From positions 1,991,501 through 2,055,500 of the forward strand of contig BSQZ01000038.1 of assembly GCA_033239005.1 (NCBI GenBank): a DNA stretch of 64,000 nt, read 5' to 3'. The position numbers and the translations under genes were made by a program. Under the pieces are notes generated by a model, which was not told the origin of the DNA, did not search any database, and was given only the letters and a program-made list of their open reading frames with translations. This DNA comes from Lamellibrachia satsuma. Lineage: Eukaryota; Annelida; Polychaeta; Sabellida; Siboglinidae. Shown in pieces: positions 1-10,667 of this stretch (position 1 is the first letter of the stretch; every line of letters starts with the position of its first letter).

Positions 1-112
1 GCACGCACGCACGCACACACACACACGCTCACACAAACACACACGCTCACACAAACACGTAGGCCCTACACACGAATACACGTTCGCACGCACGCACGCG
101 CGTAGGCCTACA
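1..112. repeat. AC/ACGC microsatellite
   Basis: Alternating CA and CGCA repeats fill the left edge, interrupted once by non-repeat bases near 60-85. The same ACGC motif recurs near 10079 and 28170. Confidence 0.9.
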
Positions 113-151
113 TACGTCTGTGTGGGGGTATCGGTTTTAATTTAACCCGCG

Positions 152-170
152 CTATATGAATGTGACGTCA
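152..170 (+). promoter_or_regulatory. candidate promoter elements upstream of LRR gene 1
   Basis: A TATA-like stretch (ctatatgaa) is followed within a few bases by a perfect palindromic CRE, TGACGTCA at 163-170. They lie about 320 bases before the start codon at 488. The 171-487 interval has no other recognisable signal and is taken as 5' untranslated or flanking DNA; a splice acceptor-like 'tgatccag' lies just before the ATG, so a non-coding first exon is possible. Short motifs like these also occur by chance. Confidence 0.3.
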
Positions 171-487
171 GTGGCATGTTTGCGTTCGTTCGAGACGGTA
201 CGCCATATTTTGTGCATCGTTCAAAACCACAGATCGTTACTGCCGGTGGTGCGGACAGTCAAATGATTGTGTGGTCGACTCTGATTGACAGTCGGTGAAT
301 ATCTAGCAGTGCCAGATGTCCACCGACTGGTCGACGACTGGCCAAAACAGTTGCAAACTGTTGGTGGAGAACGTACACATAACGACTATATTTGAGTTGC
401 CAGTTTAAATGGTAGTATCCAACATGTTGACAAATGAAGAATCGGTGTGTGTCAGGGCTTAACTAACTGCTGTTTGATCCAGAGTAC

Positions 488-2632
488 ATGGCTGCCAGAT
501 TGTCTACACGCCCAGCGCTGCTGTCTTTGCTGATGACAGCGCTGCTGGTTCAACTGACGACCGGAGCGGACGTCCTACCACCACCCGACTGCGTGTTGTC
601 CGCCGGCAACGAGGGCTACGGAGCTACATGTAGCAGGATGAGTGACATCCCAGAGAGGTTGCACGGACATCTTCGCAAGCTGAAACTCGTCAACACGACA
701 CTGACCGTGCTAGAGAACGGATCGCTATCACATCTCCCCCGTCTCACTGTTCTTGACCTATCCGGAAACAGAATCGTCCGTTTGGAGCCCGAAGCTTTCC
801 GCGGACTGCCAGATCTGGAACAACTCAACATCGCACACAATAGACTGTGCTTCGATGATGACGCGTTTCCAGCAGATGTCTTCCTCAATGCAACGTCTCT
901 CCGCGTTCTCATAATGCATTCCAATAACTGTTCGAGCGGTCACGTCCGCTACCCGGACAGAGCCCTGGGGCAGCTGAGCGGTCTGGAGACTCTGGCGATG
1001 AACGGACTGCCAAATGTTCCCCTCGGACCGGGCTTTGCAAAGATGAAATCACTGAAGTCGGTGACACTGTCCGGCAAGTACTGTAAACTGGGCGTCGTGT
1101 CAAAGAAGACGTTTGCAAGTTTAGAGAACACTAGCGTGTCTCAGTTGTCGTTGCGAGCCTGCAATATCAGCAAACTTGACGGCAACGCCTTCACCCCACT
1201 GGCGAACCTGACTTCACTAAACCTGGCCTGCAACGATCGCATTGGGATGGACGATGCCACGGACGCGATAAAAGGATCGAGTACAACCAGCTTAGATACT
1301 GTTATTCTCGACGACGTCAGCAAGACGTCAGTAATACTCAATAAGTTCCTATTTGACAGTCATCGATTCAAACGTGTTCATCGGCTCAGTGTCCGTGCTA
1401 ACGACATTGTTGCTGTCGATGTTCGAGTGATATCTTTCCTACCTGTCGTGCGCAGTTTAGCTACGGGATTCAATGCCATATACAGTAAAGGTTCCTTCTT
1501 TCCTTACGAAAACCGATCAGAAATACTCCAAAATGTCACGGCTAACTTGCAGTTAGAAGTGATCGACTCATCTTACCTCCTGTCTACACGTTCTAAGTAT
1601 CGACGTCTCTTCTGCGAACCGGATCTCGTCGACTTTGACGACTTCTTCCGGGAGAAACCCCTTCTTCCAGACGTCGACTATACCCGTCCGACCAGACCGG
1701 CCACATACAATGACAAACAAACCTCGTTGATTCCCGGATCCTTGCAAGTGATTTTCCTCGACCATTCCGTCTACAATTCCTACCATTACTCCCTGCCGAA
1801 GATTCAAATCACCAACTACAATGACATGGTTGTCTTCAACATATCCAACACGGACATGAACCAGCTGAAAGGACCTCTAATAGGATTTCGCAACCTTCAG
1901 GTGTTCGATGCCAGCAATTGTGATATTTATAAGATTTATTCCGGCGCCCTACGTGAGTTGACTCGCCTGAAGTATTTGTTTCTGCAACGCAACGTGATAG
2001 GTGAACGAGGACACGGTATCAGCGACCAGTTCCACGGCCTCTATTCCCTGCTTGAGCTCGATCTGTCGGACAACAAGATCCCGTCGATCGGACGAGATGC
2101 TTTTCGAGATTTAAAACAGATCCGGAAGTTGAATCTGCGTGGGAACAAATTGACAGTCCTCGGTTTCGGCGTCTCCCATATGACATCCATTCTCTCCGTC
2201 GACGTGTCTTACAACCTTGTAGTTTACGGGGACTCGGGGTTCGTGGAGGACGGCTCTGTGCCGGGGAACAACACGGAGATGGACATAACGAACAACAAGT
2301 TCGTGTGCAACTGTTCGAGTGCGGCGTTCGTGCGCTGGGTGCAGACGACGTCGGCGAATATCATTGACAAGGCGGACTTGCAGTGCGTGAACGACTCGGG
2401 GCACGTTGTCGAGATCGCAGCCATTGACGAGCTGCATCTCCCCGCCCCCTGCCCCGTTGTGGCAAAGGGCCCTCGCGGTCTCTACGTCGGCATCATTATC
2501 TGCTGTTTGATCTTCGTCATCGTCGTCGTCATTGTCCTGGTTGTCGGGGTCCGACTCAGGTATTTTCGTAGGCGCTGCGATTCCAGCTCAAAGGTGGCGT
2601 ATCACCTCCATGATGGGAAGATTGACATGTGA
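488..2632 (+). CDS. LRR transmembrane receptor 1 (TLR-like ectodomain, no TIR)
   Basis: Single-exon frame of 714 residues. Residues 1-26 form a signal peptide (hydrophobic LLSLLMTALLVQL). An N-terminal Cys-containing cap is followed by many leucine-rich repeats from about residue 60 to 600 (for example LTVLDLSGNRI, LLELDLSDNKI, IRKLNLRGNKL), interrupted near the middle by a non-LRR insert holding FFREKPLLPDVDYTRP. A cysteine-rich LRRCT cap (CNCSSAAFVRWV) occupies about 603-660, then a transmembrane helix at about 666-688 and a 26-residue tail ending KIDM. There is no TIR or other signalling domain. LRR ectodomains of this type bind proteins or microbial ligands at the cell surface; the ligand cannot be inferred. 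It is clearly paralogous to the minus-strand gene at 6549-8777, sharing motifs such as RANDIV, LNLACN and the mid-domain insert. The start is the first ATG and precedes the signal peptide directly. Confidence 0.9.
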   Translation: MAARLSTRPALLSLLMTALLVQLTTGADVLPPPDCVLSAGNEGYGATCSRMSDIPERLHGHLRKLKLVNTTLTVLENGSLSHLPRLTVLDLSGNRIVRLEPEAFRGLPDLEQLNIAHNRLCFDDDAFPADVFLNATSLRVLIMHSNNCSSGHVRYPDRALGQLSGLETLAMNGLPNVPLGPGFAKMKSLKSVTLSGKYCKLGVVSKKTFASLENTSVSQLSLRACNISKLDGNAFTPLANLTSLNLACNDRIGMDDATDAIKGSSTTSLDTVILDDVSKTSVILNKFLFDSHRFKRVHRLSVRANDIVAVDVRVISFLPVVRSLATGFNAIYSKGSFFPYENRSEILQNVTANLQLEVIDSSYLLSTRSKYRRLFCEPDLVDFDDFFREKPLLPDVDYTRPTRPATYNDKQTSLIPGSLQVIFLDHSVYNSYHYSLPKIQITNYNDMVVFNISNTDMNQLKGPLIGFRNLQVFDASNCDIYKIYSGALRELTRLKYLFLQRNVIGERGHGISDQFHGLYSLLELDLSDNKIPSIGRDAFRDLKQIRKLNLRGNKLTVLGFGVSHMTSILSVDVSYNLVVYGDSGFVEDGSVPGNNTEMDITNNKFVCNCSSAAFVRWVQTTSANIIDKADLQCVNDSGHVVEIAAIDELHLPAPCPVVAKGPRGLYVGIIICCLIFVIVVVIVLVVGVRLRYFRRRCDSSSKVAYHLHDGKIDM

Positions 2633-3056
2633 ATCGATTTGTTCGTTTGATTTTGTTGACATTGTACATAAGTTGCTAACATTTTAACGCATCGCTGGAG
2701 ACTGGACACGTTACACGTGTTAAGTTATAGCCGACACACACGTATATGTGTGGTTATCAATGTAATTATCTTGTGTCCCTAAATATAAATATGTCCAGGT
2801 CGCAACCTCGCTCATTCACCAAATGCGTCGGCGCTATGAGTCGTATTGTCTCGGGACGGCCGCTCGCTGCTCACGATAACACGTACAGAGTTTTGTTCAT
2901 CTGGCAGAGCTCAATGCAGTGCAGGCAATATGTCATACATATCTAATGGTGTTGACATAATATGTAGTTGACCATTTATTAGTTTATTTTGGGTTTTTTA
3001 ATGTTATATAAGTTTTTTATCACGTGAATGTAGGCCAACGGGTTTAGCAAAACATA

Positions 3057-3066
3057 AATAAATAAA
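3057..3066 (+). terminator. polyadenylation signal of LRR gene 1
   Basis: Overlapping AATAAA hexamers (aataaataaa) lie 425 bases after the stop codon and are the first strong signals downstream. The interval 2633-3056 has no other frame of interest and is taken as 3' untranslated sequence. Confidence 0.55.
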
Positions 3067-3084
3067 GTTCGCCTCCCCATCGCG

Positions 3085-3610
3085 TTAGCAATTACGACAA
3101 AAGCGTGCCAAGTCGATCGAAATCTTAGCACGACAAATAGGTGGACTCCAATGAAGGCACACGGTGAACTGTGTTTTTCGTTTTAGCTCTGCTTCGTGCT
3201 TCCTGTTTGTCGTCCTTGTTACTGTCGCCGGTGCTATCAGGACTGACGGGACAGGCGTGCCGCCTGGCGACCAGTGGAAGACATAAACATTTAACGATAT
3301 TAAACAATAATTTATACTTTTTAACAATATTAAAAAAATTAACACCATTGCTATCAAAAAAAGCAAAACACCCAGATGACAAGTGGACAAAGAAGCCATT
3401 GGTTTATCGAGATTCTAATTGTGTTCAAACGTATTCACGCTGCTATGATTTGCACAATCAGTATTATATTCTGTTTCATTCATTTATCGTCCTCTTTGAA
3501 TTTGACACTTTCGGATGTCTAATCTACACCGTTCCTTCACTATTTAATGTCTTACATACCTCTACTTGATCTAATGTTAACATCCTTGTCTCTAATGTTG
3601 TTAAACCACA
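3085..3610 (-). mobile_element. 3'-terminal LINE fragment (copy 1)
   Basis: On the minus strand the fragment reads a decayed reverse-transcriptase C terminus (HSSVNTFEHN, then a tail containing DKPMASLSTCHLGV). The same block recurs at 17990-18320 (minus) and 41995-42350 (plus), which identifies a dispersed family of CR1/L2-like non-LTR elements. Frames are broken and no complete RT remains. Confidence 0.6.
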
Positions 3611-3686
3611 TATCTAAAGGCGTTTTTCATAACTATGGTATATCCGTTCTGAACTAAGTTCAGCTGCTCTCATCTGTTTTCATTCG

Positions 3687-4654
3687 GTAAGAAGGAGTGA
3701 AGGAGGTAAGGAGTGAAGGAGTGAAGGAGGTAAGGAGTGAAGGAGTGAAAGAGTGTAGGAGGAAAAGCTGTATGGAGTGAAGGCGGGAATGAAGTATGGG
3801 GGAAATGTAAGGAGGTAAGGCGGGAAGAAGTGAAGGAGGTAAGAAGGGAAGGTGGGAAGGGGGTAAGGGTAGAAGGAGGGAATGAGGTAAGGAGCAAATG
3901 ATAGAAGAAGTGAAGGAGATAAGGTTGGAAGGGGGTAAGGGTAGAAGGAGGGAATGAGGTAAGGAGCAAAGGATAGAAGAAGGGAAGGAGAGGAGAGAGG
4001 GGAAGGAGGTAAAGAGGGAAGGCTATATGGAGTGAAGGAGGGAAGGCGGTATGGAGTGAAGGAGGTAAGGGGGAATGTAAGTAGGTACGGAGGTAAGGAG
4101 AGGAGGGAAGGAAGTAAGGATGTAATGGGGGAAAGATGGAATGGGTAAGGAGAGAAGGGGGAGAAGAGAAGGAAGGCGGATGGAAGGAATAAAGGAGGGA
4201 AGGAGGTAAAGAAAGAAGGGAGGAGGTAAGGATGGAAAGGGGTATGAGGATAAGGGTGGAAGGAAGGAGATAAGAAGGGAAGGAGATAAGGAGGGAAGGA
4301 AAGAAGAAGGGAAGGATGGAAGGAGGAGGTAAAAGGTAAGGAGGGAACGACGTAAGGAGGTACTGATGGAAGGAGGGAAGGATATAAAGATATAAGGAGA
4401 AAATGAGGTAAGGATAGAAGGGTGGAAGGAGAGACGGAGGAAAAGAGGGAAGGATAGGTGGAGGTAAGAAGTGAAGGAGGTGAGGAAAAAATGATGGAAG
4501 GAGGTAGGGAAGTAAGGAGAAAAGGGGGTAAAGAGGGAAGCAGAGGAGAAAGGAAGAAGGGAGGAGGGAAAGAGGGAAGTATTAATATAGGAAATTATGG
4601 TATATGAGAAAAGAGGATAGAAACGAGTGAGAGAGAGAGAGAGAGAGAGAGAGT
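3687..4654 (+). repeat. purine-rich minisatellite tract plus (GA)n
   Basis: About 900 bases are nearly all purine with scattered T, built from degenerate 'gaaggaggtaag'-type units, and end in a pure GA run at 4628-4652. The opposite strand gives spurious Ser/Pro/Phe-rich frames. Long homopurine tracts can adopt triplex (H-DNA) structures. Confidence 0.9.
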
Positions 4655-4690
4655 AGTGAGACTGGAACAAATGAATGGAAATAACGAAGG

Positions 4691-6032
4691 GAGCTCACTG
4701 CACACTGCACACTGCTCACTGCACACTGCTCACTGCTCACTACACATTGCACACTGCTCACTGCACACTGCTCATTGCACACTGCACATTGCTCACTGCA
4801 CACTGCTCACTGCACATTGCTCACTGCACACTGCTCACTGCACACTGCTTACTGCACACTGCTTACTGCACACTGCTCACTGCATACTGCTCACTGCACA
4901 CTGCTCACTGCACATTGCTCACTGCACACTGCACACTGCACACTGCTCACTGCACACTGCTTACTGCTCACTGCACACTGCACACTGCACACTGCTTACT
5001 GCACACTGCACACTGCTCACTGCACACTGCTCACTGCTCACTTCACACTGCACATTGCTCACTGCACACTGCACACTGCTCACTGCACACTGCTCACTGC
5101 ACACTGCTCACTGCACACTGCTCACTGCACACTGCTCACTGCACACTGCTTACTGCACACTGCTCACTGCTTACTGCACACTGCTCACTGCACACTGTTC
5201 ATTGCTCACTGCTCACTGCACACTGCTCATTGCTCACTGCACACTGCTCACTGTACACTGCACACTGCTCATTGCACACTGCTCACTGCACACTGTTCAC
5301 TGCACACTGCACACTGCTCACTGCACATTGCTCACTGCACACTGCTCACTGCACATTGCTCACTGCACACTGCACACTGCTCACTGCTCACTGCACACTG
5401 CTCACTGCACACTGCACACTGCACACTGCTCACTGCACACTGTTCACTGCACACTGCACACTGCTCACTGCACACTGCACACTGCTTACTGCACACTGCT
5501 CACTGCACACTGCTTACTGCACACTGCTCACTGCACACTGCACACTGCTCACTGCTCACTGCACACTGCTTACTGCACACTGCACACTGCTCACATCACA
5601 CTGCACATTGCTCACTGCACACTGCACACTGCTCACTGCACACTGCTCACTGCACATTGCTCACTGCACATTGCTCACTGCACACTGCTCATTGCACACT
5701 GCTCATTGCTCACTGTACACTGCACACTGCTCATTGCACACTGCACACTGTACACTGCTCGTTGCTCACTGCTCACGGCACATTTCTCACTGCACACTGC
5801 TCACTGCACACTGCTCACTGCACACTGCTCACTGCACACTGCTCACTGCACACTGCACACTGCTCACTGCACACTGCACACTGCACACTGCTCACTGCAC
5901 ACTGCTCACTGCACACTGCTCACTGCACACTGCTGCTCACTGCACACTGCACACTGCTCACTGCTCACTGCACATTGCCCACTGCACACTGCTCACTGCA
6001 CACTGCTCACTGCACACTGCTCACTGTTCATT
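4691..6032 (+). repeat. heptamer satellite, ACTGCAC/ACTGCTC (about 190 copies)
   Basis: A period of seven bases runs for about 1.34 kb, mostly alternating ACTGCAC and ACTGCTC with variants ACTGCTT, ATTGCAC and ATTGCTC. Seven is coprime to three and the unit has no stop codon, so all three plus frames stay open and give His/Cys/Leu-rich artefacts of over 400 residues. Confidence 0.95.
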
Positions 6033-6548
6033 GATGTGTTGGACATCAAATGCATAATATAAACAGCCTGCATAAGCCGCTCCACTGGGCACCATCAAGC
6101 ACGTACTTGCACATTACAAACTATACAAACGGTAACTAAGGGTGTGTTTGTGTTTGCATGCGTGCGTGCGTGCGTGGCGCGCACACTTGCAATGTCGATA
6201 CTTCTGCTGCAAAATTGCATAATAAATCACAACAGAAGATACGGTTAAAAATATTTTTCGGCAAAGCGTAGTTAATGTCACCCCTAGTCAATGTCAACAC
6301 ACAGTCAGTGTCACCACACCGACAGAGTTACCTCATAGTCATCCCGTTGTCAATGTATCATTATAGTCGGTGTCACCTCATAGTCTATGTCAATCCATAG
6401 TGGATGCCACCCCACAAATAGTGTCACCACACAGTCAGTGTCACAACGTGAAAATTGTCATCCCACTGTCAGTGTCACCCCACAAATAGTCAGTGTCACC
6501 ACGAACGAATGTATTGGAAGTTATGCTATATTCAGCACATGTGTTATT
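6033..6548. repeat. intergenic region with degenerate 'gtcagtgtcacc' repeat
   Basis: This is the 3' flank of LRR gene 2. Between about 6270 and 6505 an irregular motif (tagtcaatgtcacc, cagtcagtgtcacc) repeats around a dozen times with variable spacing. No gene is visible, and no clear minus-strand polyadenylation hexamer was found for the neighbouring gene. Confidence 0.55.
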
Positions 6549-8777
6549 TTACATTTCTAGATCGTGGTCGACCCGACGGTAACGATTGGTCCTTGAAATG
6601 TTTCTCAGGCAATCAAGAAAGTTGGTTCGACGCCGCTTATTTGTAGCGATCACGACAACGACAGCTATGATCATCGCAGTAACCGTTGCGATGATTATAA
6701 GAGATGTCAACAACGTCTTATTTGATCTCGGCTTATCATTCGTGTCGCTTGGCTGAGGTTGTGTCGTCGTGTCATTCCTGTCGTCCGCCGGATGCTGTGT
6801 AGTTGTGCCCGGATCTTGTGTAGTTGTGTCTTTGGGGCAGTTCGCTGTATGGGGCATAACGATGTCCTCGTTACAGTGGAACGGGTTGCTTATATTGACG
6901 GGATTACTGTCTAAGTCGATGTAAATGCATATGTTGTCGGATGTTGCCTTAGTTAAGGACTTCACGTCAAGGTGACTGATGTTGTTATCTGCCAGATTTA
7001 TAGTAGCTAGACGTCGCAATCCATTGATGTCGAAGCTGACAGAAGTTAGGTGGTTTCCACGCAGCGACAGAATACTCAGATTAGTCAAACTGGAAAAGGC
7101 GGAAATGTCAATGCGAAAAATGCCATTCCTGGATAGATCTAACACTTCGAGAGATGACAAACCGTCAAACATGCCTTTCAGATTCGTGTTGCTCCTCCCG
7201 ATGTTGTTGTCCATCAGGAAGAGGTATTTGAGCATGCGCATGTCGCTTAGCGCGCCCGGAACGATGGTCTCAATGGCGCAATGTCTGAGGTCGACCACCT
7301 GACAGCGCCGTAATCCGCGGATGGGACCGACTGCTGTGAAAGGGTTGTATGATGCATTCAGCACGACGACGTCATTGTCCGCTGACACGTTGATTCTCGC
7401 TGTTAATTTCGATTCTTTGTTGTATTTACTGTTGTCCGCGTAGATGATCTGCACGGACGGTGGGATGGTGAGACATTCTTTCTCCTCCCGATGTGTCCTC
7501 CCGCTCCCCCGGCCGCATACCTTCGTTGGTAGCCGCGGGCGGCTGTAGTCCAGGTCGGCGAAGGGCGGTCGTTCCCGGAAGAAGTACTCGGTCGGATCGG
7601 TCGGATCTTCCTCCTCGGGCTTCGCCTCACGAAAACAGTAACGGCGGCGGTAGGTGGATTGATAGGAGAAGTAGTCTGAAAAGTCGACTACGTCAAGATT
7701 GAGACCGAACAACACATCGTAGAGAGCGGCCGTGCCATTCACATCGTGGAGCATTTCCTTAGCTCCATTATAACCGAGATTGAAGTGAGTGAGTCTCTTG
7801 AGAGGTCGCAGCAAGCTAATGTCGACTTCGACGATATCGTTGGCACGGATCGACATGCGCTCGATGCCAGTTAAAGCAGTATTAGTAAAGTCATCCTTAT
7901 TCAGGATCAACCCACTAGGCGTGACGTCATCTACCACGAGTGTCGTCAGTTCCGTGTCCTTCGCCGCTAGTACAGCGGCGTGGACAGAGGGGAAGCCTAC
8001 TTCCTGGTTACAAGCAAGATTGAGAGTCTTCAAATGAGACAATGGCTTCAGCGCACCCACCTCCATTGTCTCTAAGCGACAGGCTTTTATGCACAGGTGT
8101 GACAAGTTGACGTTCCTCAAATTGTGAAATGTCATATTACTTACAGCTGGCATCTTACACCCATGCCCAGCAAATACGAGTGTCTTCAAATTTGTGAGTC
8201 GCCCAAACCCTTCACCAAGTCGAGAAGTTGGTGTTCCTGTTATGGAGAGAAACTCTAAGTTCGGCAAATGCGCCAATGTCTCGTCTGGATATTTAGTGTG
8301 CTGAGTCTTACACACGTTTGACGTCATCGTGAAACGCCGAAGTGACGTCATTCCCGAAAACAGCCCGACGGGATATGTGCTTGTGTTCATGCACAGTTCA
8401 TTATATGTTAGGTCGAGCTGCTGCAAGCGCGACAGGCCAGAGAATGCATGCACGCCCAGTGCACGCAGTTCATTACGCGACAGATCCAACGACGTCAACT
8501 GTGTATACTTCTCGAACGCGTGGTCATCCAAGCGAGTGATGTTGTTGCGTCTCATCGTCAACTTGCGCATGTCTGCTGGCAAATCGTTAGGAATGAAACC
8601 AAGTCGTAGGCCCGAACAGTCTACGTTCATCCCGAGACAGTCATCAGTCGGCTGCATACGACAACCGTCTCTTGACGTAGTAGTCCCTTGGTCGCCAGAC
8701 GGCGCTCGCGTCCCGGCAACACAGACTACAATAACGACAACAACCAGACAGCTCGAAGCAGCGCCCCGTGGCTTCAT
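6549..8777 (-). CDS. LRR transmembrane receptor 2 (paralogue, Thr-rich stalk)
   Basis: Single-exon minus-strand frame. I place the start at the ATG whose first base is 8777 (742 residues) because MKPRGAASSC followed by LVVVVIVVCVAG is a standard signal peptide; an in-frame ATG at 8816 would add 13 residues. Leucine-rich repeats run through most of the protein (LTSLDLSRNEL, LQQLDLTYNEL, LEVLDLSRNGI). A non-LRR insert containing FFRERPPFADLDYSRP sits at the same place as in LRR gene 1. The C-terminal cap is reduced (PFHCNEDIVMPHTANC) and followed by a Thr/Asp/Gln-rich, mucin-like stalk, a transmembrane helix (SLIIIATVTAMIIAVVVVIA) and a 30-residue basic tail without TIR. Likely a cell-surface recognition receptor produced by tandem inverted duplication with gene 1. 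No splice sites are needed. Confidence 0.9.
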   Translation of the reverse strand: MKPRGAASSCLVVVVIVVCVAGTRAPSGDQGTTTSRDGCRMQPTDDCLGMNVDCSGLRLGFIPNDLPADMRKLTMRRNNITRLDDHAFEKYTQLTSLDLSRNELRALGVHAFSGLSRLQQLDLTYNELCMNTSTYPVGLFSGMTSLRRFTMTSNVCKTQHTKYPDETLAHLPNLEFLSITGTPTSRLGEGFGRLTNLKTLVFAGHGCKMPAVSNMTFHNLRNVNLSHLCIKACRLETMEVGALKPLSHLKTLNLACNQEVGFPSVHAAVLAAKDTELTTLVVDDVTPSGLILNKDDFTNTALTGIERMSIRANDIVEVDISLLRPLKRLTHFNLGYNGAKEMLHDVNGTAALYDVLFGLNLDVVDFSDYFSYQSTYRRRYCFREAKPEEEDPTDPTEYFFRERPPFADLDYSRPRLPTKVCGRGSGRTHREEKECLTIPPSVQIIYADNSKYNKESKLTARINVSADNDVVVLNASYNPFTAVGPIRGLRRCQVVDLRHCAIETIVPGALSDMRMLKYLFLMDNNIGRSNTNLKGMFDGLSSLEVLDLSRNGIFRIDISAFSSLTNLSILSLRGNHLTSVSFDINGLRRLATINLADNNISHLDVKSLTKATSDNICIYIDLDSNPVNISNPFHCNEDIVMPHTANCPKDTTTQDPGTTTQHPADDRNDTTTQPQPSDTNDKPRSNKTLLTSLIIIATVTAMIIAVVVVIATNKRRRTNFLDCLRNISRTNRYRRVDHDLEM

Positions 8778-8942
8778 TGTGCTAAAACACACAACACAGA
8801 CAACCGTATACAGCAATGTTTCTTGAAACAGTCAGCATATGAAAACAATCAACCGCTTTTTATCGGCTGTATATGTCTTTTGGTCATAACGTTTCACAAA
8901 CCCCTGTTTGTGCCATTTTAATAACCCTGGTGGCGTCTATCC

Positions 8943-8950
8943 ATTATATA
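8943..8950 (-). promoter_or_regulatory. candidate TATA box of LRR gene 2
   Basis: Read on the minus strand the sequence is gtatataatgg, about 165 bases upstream of the chosen start codon. It is the only TATA-like motif between the gene and the 20-bp array. Position alone supports it. Confidence 0.3.
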
Positions 8951-8974
8951 CGTCAACGTGGGGTGAATCATACT

Positions 8975-9195
8975 TTCATTAGTATAGCCACTTCACCATT
9001 GGTATAACCACTACACCATTGGTATAACCACTACACCATTGGTATAGCCACTACACCATTGGTATAACCACTACACCATTGGTATAACCACTACACCATT
9101 GGTATAACCACTTCACCATTGGTATAACCACTACACCATTGGTATAGCCACTTCACAATTGGCATAAAAGCTATACCATTGGAATAACCACTCCA
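8975..9195 (+). repeat. 20-bp minisatellite (about 10-11 copies)
   Basis: The unit cattggtataaccactacac is repeated with few changes, then decays near 9150-9195. At the matching place in the second copy of the downstream dispersed repeat (about 14995) only a single 'ccaccattggtataat' is present. Confidence 0.9.
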
Positions 9196-10077
9196 CCATT
9201 GCAATAATGTCTTTGACTAACATAACCACGACGTATATAGAGCAAACGACTGCAGCGAGTCGAGGGGGGAGTGGCATAGGTGTCAACCTCCCATCTCCCA
9301 CCTGTTTTGGGACCAACCTCTCAACTCCTACCTGTTCGCGGGGCATACTTCCCATATCCCACCATTTTAGGGCCAACCTCCGACCTCCCATTTCCTACAA
9401 TACACCCCCAGTAGTAAATGCCATCCATATTTAAGAAATACGAGATATAACACCCATGACACACAACACAGCACAACTGGCATAATAGGTTCCGTGTAGT
9501 GTCTTACCTCTGTTCACGGCTGTCAAGGTACGCGGTTGTTGGCAACTGATGCGGTTGCTATCAACTTATACGACTGCTATCAACGTGTGTGACTGCGGTC
9601 GACTGTTGTAACTGCTTTCGGCTAATGTTACAGCTGTCGGCTGATGTGACTGCTGTCGACTGATGTGACTGCTGTCGACTTAAGCGGTTGCTGGCAACTA
9701 CTGAAGTAGTCGTTGGTTTAGGCGCGAATTATAAATACTAACCTTGTTTTTTCCGAAGACCAGGTAGCTGCTGACTCACGGACCTCGTGATGAGGAAAAC
9801 TTGGCGTGGTTATATCAGATTGCGTGATTACGTCAATCGGTCTGGTTATATCGGCTGGCGTATCTGTTTACGAGAGCGCGGCGACCGTCCCAGGCCTCGC
9901 GGACAACAGTGAGTGATACGCTCCACTGATGTCCGTCTACAAAAAAACTAATACAACTTCTGGCTACGGTTTCCTCATGAATATCTTCATCGATTTCATT
10001 CAACAGGAAAAATACAGGCAACGTAGGTGGTGTATTCTTAATCGCCAAATTTGTTCGTAGCTAAATTAACACCCGTA

Positions 10078-10332
<255 letters not shown>

Positions 10333-10667
10333 CATATATTATATATATATCCACCTATTCCAATATTTGCCAATGCGATATGGTTATGGTGTTTCCGTCC
10401 AAACTCGACTTTTGTAACATATTTTGGCATTTATTTACTAAACTGGTCTTCTTTCTGGCGAAATAACACGTTGCGTTGTTTCTAAGTATGTCAGCCTCCC
10501 TAAATACGTCAAGTAGTCTAGATTACTCCGAATTCATAGAACTGTGCATGCGCTTTATTTGTATAAAGCTGGGTTTTATTAGTAATGTAGTTCCAGTGCC
10601 CAGACCACACGTACAATAATAGTTGTAAACGTAGCGACGACGTGAATTAATCTGACCAGATTGACGG

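Noticed and set aside
488..2632. Full Toll-like receptor call for the LRR genes
   Set aside because: Neither protein has a TIR domain; tails are 26 and 30 residues and no downstream exon with TIR motifs was seen.
4656..6062. Three overlapping His/Cys/Leu-rich frames of over 400 residues
   Set aside because: All three plus frames are open because of the 7-base satellite; no start context, domain or composition of a real protein.
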